Part shown: positions 1 through 6,927 of the stretch, one piece after another
Numbering within the stretch: the first letter of the stretch is position 1
How the letters are laid out: every line of letters begins with the position of its first letter
Source: RGIG7378 sp964500525
Lineage (GTDB): Bacteria > Bacillota > Clostridia > RGIG7378
Direction: 5' to 3'
Assembly: GCA_964500525.1 (NCBI GenBank)
Contig: CAZCOE010000037.1
Location: 1 to 20,139, forward strand
Length of the DNA stretch: 20,139 bases
Notes under the pieces: generated by a model
What the model was told of the DNA's origin: nothing
The model's database searches: none
Seen by the model: only the letters and a program-made list of their open reading frames with translations
Program-made: the position numbers and the translations under genes

Positions 1-234
1 GAGTCATTGAACTTTGGTGACCTGGTACTTGGCGCCAAGGCAGAGGTTGCTACACCCGCACCTACACAGGCACCTGACGATGGCACAGAGCCCACAGCAG
101 CTCCCACCGAAACTAACAATGGCACCGAGGAGAAGACCCCCAACAACACATGGATTTACATCGTTGTTGCAGCAGTTGTTGTAGTTGCAGTAGCAGCAGC
201 AGTTGTCGTTGTACTTAAGAATAAGAAGAAGTAA
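1..234 (+). CDS. C-terminal end of a membrane-anchored surface protein (partial)
   Basis: The reading frame is open from the first base, so the start lies upstream; the TTG at base 7 is not a credible start. Of the 77 visible residues, the first 17 or so (ending GAKAEV) look like the end of a folded domain. A linker of about 30 residues rich in Thr, Pro, Ala, Asp and Glu follows, typical of wall-spanning or surface-exposed stalks. Next comes one hydrophobic helix of almost only Val and Ala after TWIYI, then a basic tail (KNKKK) at the stop. This pattern suggests an outward-facing extracellular domain held in the membrane by a C-terminal helix. There is no LPXTG sorting motif before the helix. 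The function of the missing ectodomain cannot be told. The gene ends 31 bases before a strong terminator and is transcriptionally separate from what follows. Confidence 0.75.
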   Translation, partial: ESLNFGDLVLGAKAEVATPAPTQAPDDGTEPTAAPTETNNGTEEKTPNNTWIYIVVAAVVVVAVAAAVVVVLKNKKK

Positions 235-265
235 TCTTAACTGACAACATATTTAAACACACTAA

Positions 266-297
266 ACGGTCAGGCATATCGCCTGGCCGTTTTTTTA
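266..297 (+). terminator. Rho-independent terminator of the surface-protein gene
   Basis: A 10-bp stem (ACGGTCAGGC at 266-275 with GCCTGGCCGT at 281-290, one G-U pair) closes a 5-base loop and is followed at once by a run of seven T (290-296). Lying 31 bases after the stop at 234, it should end transcription of the upstream gene. Confidence 0.9.
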
Positions 298-722
298 AAT
301 GTGCCCGGTGGGGAAATACAGAGGATTATATGGACAGTGCCCCTTGGCTCTCAGCTCATTAGCCACAAAATTCTCAAAGAAGATACCGGATAGAGTATTC
401 TCTCTGTTGTTGGATATAAAGGAGGCTGCGCTTAGGCCGCTTTGATATGAGAACACACCAATATCTCCGAGAAACAGACGGAAGTTGCTTTCACTATTAG
501 GCATAAGGGGCATAGTAATATGCTTCTTCAGCGCAAAAACATTTTAGAGAAGACAGCACATTGGGACATTCCTGTACTTCGTCAAAAATCAATAGAGTAT
601 TGTTGTCAATCTGCCTGCCCTTATCAAGGGAGACATATTGGATTATCTTTCCTGCATTGGCAGTATTTGAATAAAATTCACTATCTGTGTGTTTTCCGGA
701 ATAACAGGGCAAAAAACATTAT
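298..722 (-). pseudogene. Remnant of an AAA_14/DUF4143-type ATPase gene
   Basis: Two - strand open stretches read as separate pieces of one protein family. The stretch from about 718 to 497 encodes a Walker B region (TLLIFDEVQECPNVLSSLK) with its usual flanks (GKIIQYVSLDKG before, FCAEEA after). The stretch from 513 to 295, in another frame, encodes the DUF4143-like C-terminal part (SNFRLFLGDIGVFSYQSGL, then FFENFVANELRAKG). In intact members, about 400 or more residues long, these blocks are separated by a substantial central region, absent here. The N-terminal part with the Walker A loop is also missing, an in-frame stop (719-721) lies just upstream, and the C-terminal end is cut. So the gene is broken by deletion and a frame change at about 497-513. 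Such ATPases are common, often decaying, accessory genes in Clostridia and Bacteroidia. Family assignment is from remembered motifs; the boundaries are approximate. Confidence 0.75.
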
Positions 723-750
723 TTAATTTAGCAAGATAAAGTGCTAAAAT
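722..750 (+). promoter_or_regulatory. Probable promoter of the his operon (extended -10)
   Basis: An extended -10 element, TGCTAAAAT, lies at 742-750 (hexamer TAAAAT at 745-750). A poor -35 (TTTAAT, 722-727) sits 17 bases upstream, as often seen when an extended -10 is present. The predicted transcript start near 757 gives a leader of about 20-30 bases with an AGGAG ribosome binding site at 770-774. No attenuator or T-box fits into so short a leader. Confidence 0.6.
727..748 (+). promoter_or_regulatory. Candidate operator: 7-bp inverted repeat over the his promoter
   Basis: TTTAGCA (727-733) and TGCTAAA (742-748) are perfect reverse complements with an 8-base spacer, so the half-site centres are 15 bases apart. 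The right arm coincides with the extended -10 and the left arm begins at the 3' edge of the weak -35, so a bound dimer would block RNA polymerase. The first gene downstream encodes a TrpR-family DNA-binding protein, the obvious candidate ligand. That link is inferred from position. No second copy of the repeat was noticed elsewhere in the window. Confidence 0.55.
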
Positions 751-785
751 ACAAAAACCATGAGAAGTGAGGAGATATGTGGATT

Positions 786-1091
786 ATGGATATGCATGGG
801 CCTGAGATGACTAGCCTGTTCGAAGCAATACTTTCCCTGGAGTCTCCAGAGGAATGTGCCATGTTTTTTGAGGATATCTGCACCATCAAGGAGCTGCAGG
901 CCATGGCCCAGCGCCTACAGGTTGCGGAACTCCTTGAGTCCGGCAAGAATTACGTGGAAATTTACCAGGACACCGGAGTTAGTTCTGCAACTATCTGCCG
1001 AGTTAATAAGTGCCTCATGTATGGCAGTGGAGGCTATCGCACAGCCCTGTCTCGCATGAAACAGGCGGAGGGAAATAGTGAAAATAGATAA
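786..1091 (+). CDS. TrpR/YerC-family transcriptional regulator, probable his operon repressor
   Basis: The protein of about 101 residues matches the YerC/YecD group of TrpR-like helix-turn-helix proteins. Helical segments SLFEAILSLESPEEC and FFEDICTIKELQAMAQRLQVAELL are followed by the helix-turn-helix SYVEIYQD-like segment ending GVSSATICRVNKCL, then a YGSGGY turn and a final helix. TrpR-family proteins bind palindromic operators as dimers, often with an amino acid as co-repressor. Comparative studies have linked YerC/HisR-type members to histidine genes in Gram-positive bacteria (general knowledge, recalled). As first gene of the his operon, with a palindrome over its promoter, it is most likely an autoregulated repressor responding to histidine; this is inference. 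An ATG at 777 is in frame, but AGGAG (770-774) would leave only 2 bases there against 11 at 786, so 786 is preferred. The gene overlaps hisZ by 14 bases. Confidence 0.85.
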   Translation: MDMHGPEMTSLFEAILSLESPEECAMFFEDICTIKELQAMAQRLQVAELLESGKNYVEIYQDTGVSSATICRVNKCLMYGSGGYRTALSRMKQAEGNSENR

Positions 1092-2049
1092 CGCCATATT
1101 TACAAACGAGGAGAGAGCCATATTTGCCCTGCGCAGCCTCTATGACCGCTACGGATACAGCCGGTACAAAATGGGCCGTTTTGAAGAGTATGACCTGTAT
1201 GTCCGCAACAAGGACTTTTTGGTTTCCGACGAGATTATTACATTTACGGACCGCAGCGGCAGACTGATGGCCCTCAAGCCTGACGTTACCCTGTCCATAA
1301 TCAAGAACACCACAGACGTTCCCGGCCAGGTTCAGAAACTATATTACAACGAAAATGTATACAGAGTTCCCAAGGGCGGCAGCTCATTTAAGGAGATCAT
1401 GCAGGCGGGAGTGGAGTGTGTAGGTGACCTGGACACAGAGAGCATTGCAGAGGTGGTGCTGCTGGCCGCCCGCAGCCTTGACATGCTGTCGGATAGTTTT
1501 GTTCTGGACATATCCCATATGGGATTTATATCTGCTGTGCTGGATGCCAGCGGCCTGTCGGATTCGGGCAGGAGCCAAGCCCTGAATTGCTATAGGCACA
1601 AGAACCTCCATGAATTAAATGAGGTATGCAGGGCAGAGGGAGTGGATTCCTCCAAGCTCACAGCAATTCTGGACTGCTGTGGCAACCCGGCCCAGGTTCT
1701 GCCCAGGATAGAGCAGCTGTTGGTGACTCCTGCAGAGCAAACTGCATACCGGGAGTTCCGGGAACTATGTGATGCCCTGGAGGACTGCGGCTACGGCGAC
1801 TCATTGAGGGTGGACTTCTCAGTGGGAAATGACCTGAAGTACTATAGCGGCGTGGTGTTCAAAGGCTATGTACAGGGCATACCCACCGGCATCCTGTCAG
1901 GGGGCCAGTACGATGCGCTGCTCAGGAAGATGGGCCGCAGCAGCAAGGCCATCGGCTTTGCAATCTATGTAGACCTGCTGGATAAAATGGATGGCATGTG
2001 GGACAATTCGGCGGCAGTGGAGGGAAATACACTTGAAGACAATGGTTAA
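1078..2049 (+). CDS. hisZ: ATP phosphoribosyltransferase regulatory subunit HisZ
   Basis: This 323-residue protein has the class II histidyl-tRNA synthetase fold without an anticodon-binding domain. Motif 2 is seen as LYYNENVYRVPKGG (88-101) followed by EIMQAGVECVG. Near the C-terminus are RVDFSVGNDLKYYSGVVF (244-261) and the motif 3 region GILSGGQYDALLRKMG (271-286). HisS is about 420 or more residues with an anticodon domain, absent here, and the next gene is a short HisG, which needs HisZ for activity and for histidine feedback inhibition. HisZ itself has no tRNA-charging role. The start is a GTG preceded by a good ribosome binding site (GGCGGAGGG at 1064-1072), inside the end of the regulator gene. 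Its last 8 bases overlap hisG, which suggests translational coupling and equal amounts of the two subunits. Confidence 0.93.
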   Translation: MKIDNAIFTNEERAIFALRSLYDRYGYSRYKMGRFEEYDLYVRNKDFLVSDEIITFTDRSGRLMALKPDVTLSIIKNTTDVPGQVQKLYYNENVYRVPKGGSSFKEIMQAGVECVGDLDTESIAEVVLLAARSLDMLSDSFVLDISHMGFISAVLDASGLSDSGRSQALNCYRHKNLHELNEVCRAEGVDSSKLTAILDCCGNPAQVLPRIEQLLVTPAEQTAYREFRELCDALEDCGYGDSLRVDFSVGNDLKYYSGVVFKGYVQGIPTGILSGGQYDALLRKMGRSSKAIGFAIYVDLLDKMDGMWDNSAAVEGNTLEDNG

Positions 2050-2671
2050 TATCGCATTGCCCAAGGGGCGCCTTGGTGAAAACACATATGCAATGCTCAA
2101 GGCTGCCGGATTCCAATGTCCGGCCATAGAGGAGAGTAACCGCAAATTGGTATTTGAAAATCCGGAGAAGGGCGTCAGATATTTCTGGGTTAAGCCCTCG
2201 GATGTGGCCATATACGTGGAGCGAGGAGCTGCAGATGTGGGCATAGTGGGCAAGGACATCTTGCTGGAATACAAGCCCGACGTATACGAGCTGCTGGATC
2301 TGGGTCTGGGCAGGTGCCGCATGGCAGTGGCCGCTCCCAAGGGATTCAAGGAACCCACAGGAACTACTCTCAAGGTGGCCACCAAATTCCCAAACATCGC
2401 CCAGAGCTACTACGATTCCAAGAGCAGGGATATAGATATCATCAAGCTTAACGGCTCCATAGAGATTGCCCCTTTGTTGGGCCTGTCCCACGTGATTGTG
2501 GATATAGTGGAGACCGGAGGCACCTTGAGGGCCAACAACCTGGAGGTCTGTGAGGAGATAGTTCCAATCAGCGCCAGAATGATTGCCAACAAGGCAGCGT
2601 ACAAGTTCAAGAATCAGGAGATCAATTCCATCCGACAGGGACTGGAGAGACAGAGGGAGGTACAACAGTGA
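2042..2671 (+). CDS. hisG: ATP phosphoribosyltransferase catalytic subunit, short form HisG
   Basis: This enzyme joins ATP and PRPP to give phosphoribosyl-ATP, the first committed step of histidine synthesis. At 209 residues it is the short form, lacking the C-terminal ACT-like regulatory domain of long HisG and therefore dependent on HisZ just upstream. Visible blocks are the N-terminal NIALPKGRLGE (3-13), GIVGKDILLE (68-77) and the PRPP-binding loop DIVETGGTLRANNL (154-167). The start is open to question. The ATG at 2042 overlaps the hisZ stop, but a strong GGAGGG (2019-2024) lies 17 bases away. It is ideally spaced (8 bases) for an in-frame TTG at 2033, which would add three residues. The 3' end overlaps hisD by 4 bases (GTGA). 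Confidence 0.95.
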   Translation: MVNIALPKGRLGENTYAMLKAAGFQCPAIEESNRKLVFENPEKGVRYFWVKPSDVAIYVERGAADVGIVGKDILLEYKPDVYELLDLGLGRCRMAVAAPKGFKEPTGTTLKVATKFPNIAQSYYDSKSRDIDIIKLNGSIEIAPLLGLSHVIVDIVETGGTLRANNLEVCEEIVPISARMIANKAAYKFKNQEINSIRQGLERQREVQQ

Positions 2672-3942
2672 TTTCCATAATGAAATACGGCGAAATCAGC
2701 AACTCTGAGATATTTGCCAGACAGAATCGGATTGCAGATACAGAGGCTATTGTGGCCGAGATTATTCAGAATGTCCGCAGGAACGGCGACAAGGCGGTCA
2801 AGGAATATACCGCCAGGTTCGACAAGGTGGCTTTGGACAATATGGAGGTAACCCGGGAGGAAATCCAACAGGCTGTGGAATCGGTAGAGCCTGAGTTCCT
2901 GGACATACTTGGCAAGGCTGCTGACAACATCCGCAGATTCCACTCCAGACAGGTGCGGAACAGCTTTATCATTACAGAACAGAATGGTGTTGTGTCCGGG
3001 CAGAAGATAACGCCTATCGAGAAGGTTGGGCTCTATGTTCCCGGTGGAACAGCAGCATACCCCTCTACGGTTCTGATGGATACAATACCAGCCAAAATTG
3101 CAGGATGCGGACAGGTGGTTATGGTAACTCCTCCCGGCCGGGACGGCAAGGTGAATCCGGTCATTCTGGCAGCAGCCAGTATTGCGGGCGTACAGCGCAT
3201 ATTCAAAATTGGGGGAGCCCAGGCAGTGGCAGCTCTGGCATATGGCACAGAATCAGTGCCCAAGGTGGACAAGATTGTAGGCCCGGGCAATGCATTTGTG
3301 GCTGAGGCCAAGAAGCAGGTGTTCGGCCAGGTGTCCATAGATATGATTGCCGGTCCCAGCGAGATATTGGTGGTGGCTGACGGCAGCAGCAACCCGGCAC
3401 ATGTGGCCGCAGATCTGTTGTCCCAGGCTGAGCACGATACCATGGCCAGCGCAGTTCTGGTAACAGACAGCGAGGAACTGGCCCAGGCAGTCAGCCTGGA
3501 GCTGGAGAGACAGATTCACCTGCTGCCCAGAGCAGAGATTGCCGAAAAATCCATCGACACCAACGGCAAGATTATAATCGCCCCGGATCTCAGAACAGCA
3601 ATTGACATTTCCAACGAAATTGCACCGGAGCACCTGGAACTCATGGTGGACAACCCCTTTGACTATCTGGATGGAGTCAAAAACGCCGGTTCGGTTTTCA
3701 TGGGCAGATATTGCCCTGAGGCATACGGCGACTACTACGCAGGTCCCAACCACACATTGCCCACCAGCGGCACAGCCAGATTCTCCAGCCCACTGTCTGT
3801 AGATGACTTTGTCAAAAAGACACAGTACACCTACTACACAGAGGAAGCCTTCAGGAATGCAGCCCGGGATGTGGCATATTTTGCCCGTAAGGAAGGGCTG
3901 GAGGCCCACGCCAGAAGCGTAACATCCAGAACAGAGGAGTAA
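2668..3942 (+). CDS. hisD: Histidinol dehydrogenase
   Basis: HisD catalyses the last two steps of the pathway, oxidising L-histidinol through histidinal to histidine with two NAD+. The 424-residue length is normal (about 430). Conserved blocks are GLYVPGGTAAYPSTVLM (121-137), KIVGPGNAFVAEAK (202-215), AGPSEILVVAD (228-238) and GPNHTLPTSGTARFSSPLS (359-377). The zinc ligands known from the E. coli enzyme are all present by alignment of motifs: Gln253 and His256 (LLSQAEHD), Asp355 (YGDYY) and His414 (EAHARS). So are the catalytic Glu321 and His322 (APEHLEL). The start is a GTG overlapping the hisG stop by 4 bases, with GGGAGG 7 bases upstream. It is intact and almost certainly active. Confidence 0.97.
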   Translation: MISIMKYGEISNSEIFARQNRIADTEAIVAEIIQNVRRNGDKAVKEYTARFDKVALDNMEVTREEIQQAVESVEPEFLDILGKAADNIRRFHSRQVRNSFIITEQNGVVSGQKITPIEKVGLYVPGGTAAYPSTVLMDTIPAKIAGCGQVVMVTPPGRDGKVNPVILAAASIAGVQRIFKIGGAQAVAALAYGTESVPKVDKIVGPGNAFVAEAKKQVFGQVSIDMIAGPSEILVVADGSSNPAHVAADLLSQAEHDTMASAVLVTDSEELAQAVSLELERQIHLLPRAEIAEKSIDTNGKIIIAPDLRTAIDISNEIAPEHLELMVDNPFDYLDGVKNAGSVFMGRYCPEAYGDYYAGPNHTLPTSGTARFSSPLSVDDFVKKTQYTYYTEEAFRNAARDVAYFARKEGLEAHARSVTSRTEE

Positions 3943-3943
3943 T

Positions 3944-5008
3944 ATGAGTCGATATTTTGCAGAAAGGTTCCAGCACATGGAGGCCTACGTCCCTGGGGAA
4001 CAGCCCAAGGACATGGAGTATATTAAGCTGAATACCAACGAGAGTCCCTATCCTCCTGCACCATCTGTGCTGGAGGCAATAACACCACAGCAGCTGGAGC
4101 TGCTGAGATTGTACCCTGACCCAACCTGCGCAGCCCTGAGGACCAAGCTGGCCGGACTCTGTGGCTGCGATGCTGAGAATATCTTTGTAACCAACGGCTC
4201 CGACGATGCCCTTAACTTTATATTCATGGCATATGGCAGCAAGGGGGCTGTTTTCCCGGATATTACATATGGATTCTACAAGGTTTTCGGGGAGCTCAAC
4301 GGAGTGCCCTGCAGGGAGATTCCTTTGAGACAGGACTTTACCATAGATCCGGACCAATACATGGGACAGAACCGGCTGATTCTCATTGCAAACCCCAATG
4401 CCCCCACCGGCATGAGCATGGAAATGGCAGCTATCGAGGGTATTATCAAGTCCAATCCGGATTCCATCGTGGCCATAGATGAGGCATATGTGGACTATGG
4501 CGGCCGGAGCTGCGCCCCATTGGTGGCAAGGTACGACAACCTGCTGGTGGTCAGGACCTATTCCAAGTCTCGGAATATGGCGGGAGGCCGACTGGGCTAT
4601 GTAATAGGCAATGCCGGACTTATTCAGGATCTGGAGAAACTAAAATACTCTACCAACCCGTATTGCATTAACAGGCTGACAATGGTGTTGGCAGAGGCTA
4701 CTGTGGATGCGGACCAATACTATACGGAATGCTGCGCCAAGGTGATACGGACCAGAGAATGGACTGCCCGGACATTGACAGAGTTGGGATTCAATGTGCT
4801 GCCGTCTGACGCCAACTTCATATTTGCCAAGTCGCCGGAGATTGGCGGCCGGGAACTGTACATGGCCCTGAAGGCCAGAGGCATATTGGTCAGACATTTT
4901 GGAAATCCCAGAATAACAGACTATGTGCGAATATCTATAGGTACACCACAGCAGATGGATAGATTTATGGAGACAGTTAGGAAAATTGTAGGCGGAGGTA
5001 GTCTATGA
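3944..5008 (+). CDS. hisC: Histidinol-phosphate aminotransferase
   Basis: HisC is a PLP-dependent class I/II aminotransferase that converts imidazole-acetol phosphate and glutamate to histidinol phosphate. The 354-residue protein shows LNTNESPYPP (29-38), FVTNGSDDALN (81-91), NPNAPTG (150-156) and DEAYVDYG (179-186). The PLP-binding lysine is Lys208 in YSKSRNMAGGRLGY (206-219), and a C-terminal arginine region, GNPRITDYVRISIG, holds the substrate phosphate and carboxylate. The start ATG comes 1 base after the hisD stop, with AGAGGAGT just before it. The stop overlaps hisB by ATGA. HisC is often able to act on other aromatic keto acids; his-operon context makes histidine its main job here. Confidence 0.96.
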   Translation: MSRYFAERFQHMEAYVPGEQPKDMEYIKLNTNESPYPPAPSVLEAITPQQLELLRLYPDPTCAALRTKLAGLCGCDAENIFVTNGSDDALNFIFMAYGSKGAVFPDITYGFYKVFGELNGVPCREIPLRQDFTIDPDQYMGQNRLILIANPNAPTGMSMEMAAIEGIIKSNPDSIVAIDEAYVDYGGRSCAPLVARYDNLLVVRTYSKSRNMAGGRLGYVIGNAGLIQDLEKLKYSTNPYCINRLTMVLAEATVDADQYYTECCAKVIRTREWTARTLTELGFNVLPSDANFIFAKSPEIGGRELYMALKARGILVRHFGNPRITDYVRISIGTPQQMDRFMETVRKIVGGGSL

Positions 5009-5592
5009 GATACAGCGAAGTAGACAGAGCAACCAAGGAGACCCAGATCCGGTTGAGCATCAACCTGGACGGCACAGGACGCAGCGTGGTGGATACCGGC
5101 TGCGGATTCCTGAACCACATGCTGACCCTGTTTGCAGCCCACGGCAGGTTCGACCTGGAAGTAAAGTGCGTTGGGGATCTGGAGGTGGACGACCACCACA
5201 CTGTAGAGGATGTGGGCATCTGCCTGGGTCAGGCATTTGCACAGGCCCTGGGAGACAAGCGAGGCATCCTCCGCTACGGCAGCTGCATTTTGCCCATGGA
5301 CGAGGCATTGGTTATGACAGCTGTAGACCTGTCCGGCAGGACATGCCTGTGCTTTAAGCTGCCTGTCCGCTCCCAGAAGATTGGAACCTTTGACACAGAA
5401 TTGGTCAAGGAGTTCTTTGAGGCATTCACCAGAAAGTGCCCCATGAGTCTGCACATCCGCAGATTGGCAGGGCGCAATTCCCACCATATCGTGGAGGGAG
5501 CATTCAAGTCTGTGGCCAGATCTCTCAGACAGGCTGTATCCATAGACAGCGCCAATCCCGACAGTGTGCCTTCTACCAAGGGAGTGCTGTAG
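5005..5592 (+). CDS. hisB: Imidazoleglycerol-phosphate dehydratase (monofunctional HisB)
   Basis: HisB removes water from imidazole glycerol phosphate to give imidazole acetol phosphate. The 195-residue protein consists only of the dehydratase domain and carries both manganese-binding His-rich signatures of the family, DDHHTVEDVG (62-71) and RNSHHIVEGAFK (157-168). Also present is TGCGFLNHML (31-40), where His38 is one of the family's conserved metal or substrate residues. The N-terminal HAD-type histidinol-phosphate phosphatase domain of enterobacterial HisB is absent, so the phosphatase step must come from another locus. The ATG overlaps the hisC stop by 4 bases, and the stop touches the hisH start directly. 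Confidence 0.97.
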   Translation: MRYSEVDRATKETQIRLSINLDGTGRSVVDTGCGFLNHMLTLFAAHGRFDLEVKCVGDLEVDDHHTVEDVGICLGQAFAQALGDKRGILRYGSCILPMDEALVMTAVDLSGRTCLCFKLPVRSQKIGTFDTELVKEFFEAFTRKCPMSLHIRRLAGRNSHHIVEGAFKSVARSLRQAVSIDSANPDSVPSTKGVL

Positions 5593-6210
5593 ATGATAGG
5601 CATTATCGATTACGGAGTAGGCAATCTGTTCTCCTTAAAGTCCTCCTTCAGCCAGGTGGGAGCTGAGGCCTTTGTCTCAGGCAATCCGGAACGGCTGGCT
5701 GAGGCAGACCGGTTCATTTTGCCCGGAGTGGGAGCCTTTGGAGATGCAGTTCACAAGCTGCGTCAATGTGGATTGGACAGATTTGTCCTGGACCGGGCTG
5801 CAGCCGGCAAGCCTTTGATGGGCATTTGTCTTGGCATGCAGATGCTGTTTGAGGATAGTTATGAATTCGGCCACCACATGGGACTTGGCCTCCTGAAGGG
5901 TAGTGTGGTTCCAATGGAGGGAGCATTGCCGGAGGAACTCAAGATACCCCACATAGGATGGAACAGCCTTCACAAGGTTAACACCCACAGCAAATTATTG
6001 GAAAATGTGAATGAGGGGGAATTCGTATACTTCGTCCACTCATTCTGCGCCAAGGACTGTGATGATTCGCTTGCTGCAACCACAGAGTACGGACTCAACA
6101 TTACCGCTGCAGTGGAGAAGGGCAACATATTCGGCTGCCAATTTCATCCGGAGAAAAGCGGCAAGGTGGGCTTGGAGATTCTGCGCAGCTTTGCCGGCGA
6201 AAGGAGATAA
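5593..6210 (+). CDS. hisH: Imidazole glycerol phosphate synthase, glutamine amidotransferase subunit HisH
   Basis: HisH is a class I glutamine amidotransferase that splits glutamine and passes ammonia through the barrel of HisF, encoded two genes downstream. In 205 residues it shows the N-terminal IIDYGVGNLFSL (4-15), the oxyanion-strand region ILPGVGAFGDA (42-52), and the nucleophile Cys79 in GICLGMQMLFE. The other two catalytic residues, His185 and Glu187, are in QFHPEKSG. The interface blocks IGWNSL (121-126) and YFVHSF (146-151) are also present, so the triad is complete. It begins at the base after the hisB stop and ends just before hisA with a good AAAGGAG ribosome binding site inside its end. 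Confidence 0.97.
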   Translation: MIGIIDYGVGNLFSLKSSFSQVGAEAFVSGNPERLAEADRFILPGVGAFGDAVHKLRQCGLDRFVLDRAAAGKPLMGICLGMQMLFEDSYEFGHHMGLGLLKGSVVPMEGALPEELKIPHIGWNSLHKVNTHSKLLENVNEGEFVYFVHSFCAKDCDDSLAATTEYGLNITAAVEKGNIFGCQFHPEKSGKVGLEILRSFAGERR

Positions 6211-6213
6211 CTC

Positions 6214-6927
6214 ATGAAAATATATCCTGCCATAGACCTGTATAGTGGCAAGGCAGTCCGTCTGTTCAGAGGAGACTACAGCCGGATGACTGTATACAGC
6301 GAAAACCCGGCCGCAGTTGCCCGGGATTTCAAAGAAAAGGGAGCAACCTGTCTCCATCTGGTAGATCTGGAGGGGGCACAGAAAGGAGTTCCCGCCAATC
6401 AAAGTGTTATCCGTGAAATTGTAGATGCATTTCAGGGCTTTGTGGAACTGGGTGGCGGCATCCGCACTATGGAATCTGTCAGGTTCTACCTAAATGCGGG
6501 AGTGGACCGAGTTATCCTGGGCACAGCCGCAGTTGAGAATCCGGAGTTCCTCTCTGAAGCGGTCCGGGAGTATGGACGCAAAATCGCTGTAGGCGTAGAC
6601 ATTAAGGACGGCTATGTGGCCATCAAGGGGTGGACTGAGAAATCCCAAACCACAGGGGAGGAGTTCTTTGAGCAGATGGAAAATCTGGGGGTTTCCACTG
6701 TTATCTGCACAGACATTTCCAGAGATGGAGCAATGCAGGGAACCAACCTGGAGCTCTACAGCAGCTTGAGCAGGAATTACCACATAGACATTATTGCATC
6801 CGGAGGGGTTTCCTCTATGGAGGACCTGCGGGCTCTGAATCGTATGGGACTTCACGGCGCCATTGTAGGCAAGGCATATTACGTTGGGGCAATCGACCTG
6901 CAGCAGGCAATTTCGGAGGTACGATGA
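6214..6927 (+). CDS. hisA: ProFAR isomerase HisA
   Basis: HisA is a (beta/alpha)8-barrel enzyme that opens the ribose of ProFAR to give PRFAR by an Amadori rearrangement. The 237 residues match the family length. The general acid-base pair is visible as Asp8 (YPAIDLYSGKAVRL) and Asp129 (VGVDIKDGYVAIKGW). The two phosphate-binding halves are ELGGGIRTMESV (78-89) with ILGTAAV (101-107), and ASGGVSSMEDL (195-205) with GAIVGKAYY (215-223). The twofold internal repeat of this fold is obvious from the paired GG motifs. The stop overlaps the hisF start by 4 bases (ATGA). PriA-type bifunctionality (HisA plus TrpF) is an actinobacterial trait and nothing here suggests it. Confidence 0.96.
   Translation: MKIYPAIDLYSGKAVRLFRGDYSRMTVYSENPAAVARDFKEKGATCLHLVDLEGAQKGVPANQSVIREIVDAFQGFVELGGGIRTMESVRFYLNAGVDRVILGTAAVENPEFLSEAVREYGRKIAVGVDIKDGYVAIKGWTEKSQTTGEEFFEQMENLGVSTVICTDISRDGAMQGTNLELYSSLSRNYHIDIIASGGVSSMEDLRALNRMGLHGAIVGKAYYVGAIDLQQAISEVR

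Noticed and set aside
520..726. 68-codon + strand open frame between the terminator and the his promoter
   Set aside because: It is opposite the ATPase remnant, has no convincing ribosome binding site, and its translation resembles nothing recognisable.
1078..2049. Histidyl-tRNA synthetase (hisS) instead of hisZ
   Set aside because: The protein is only 323 residues, lacks the anticodon-binding domain and sits directly before a short hisG, as expected for HisZ.
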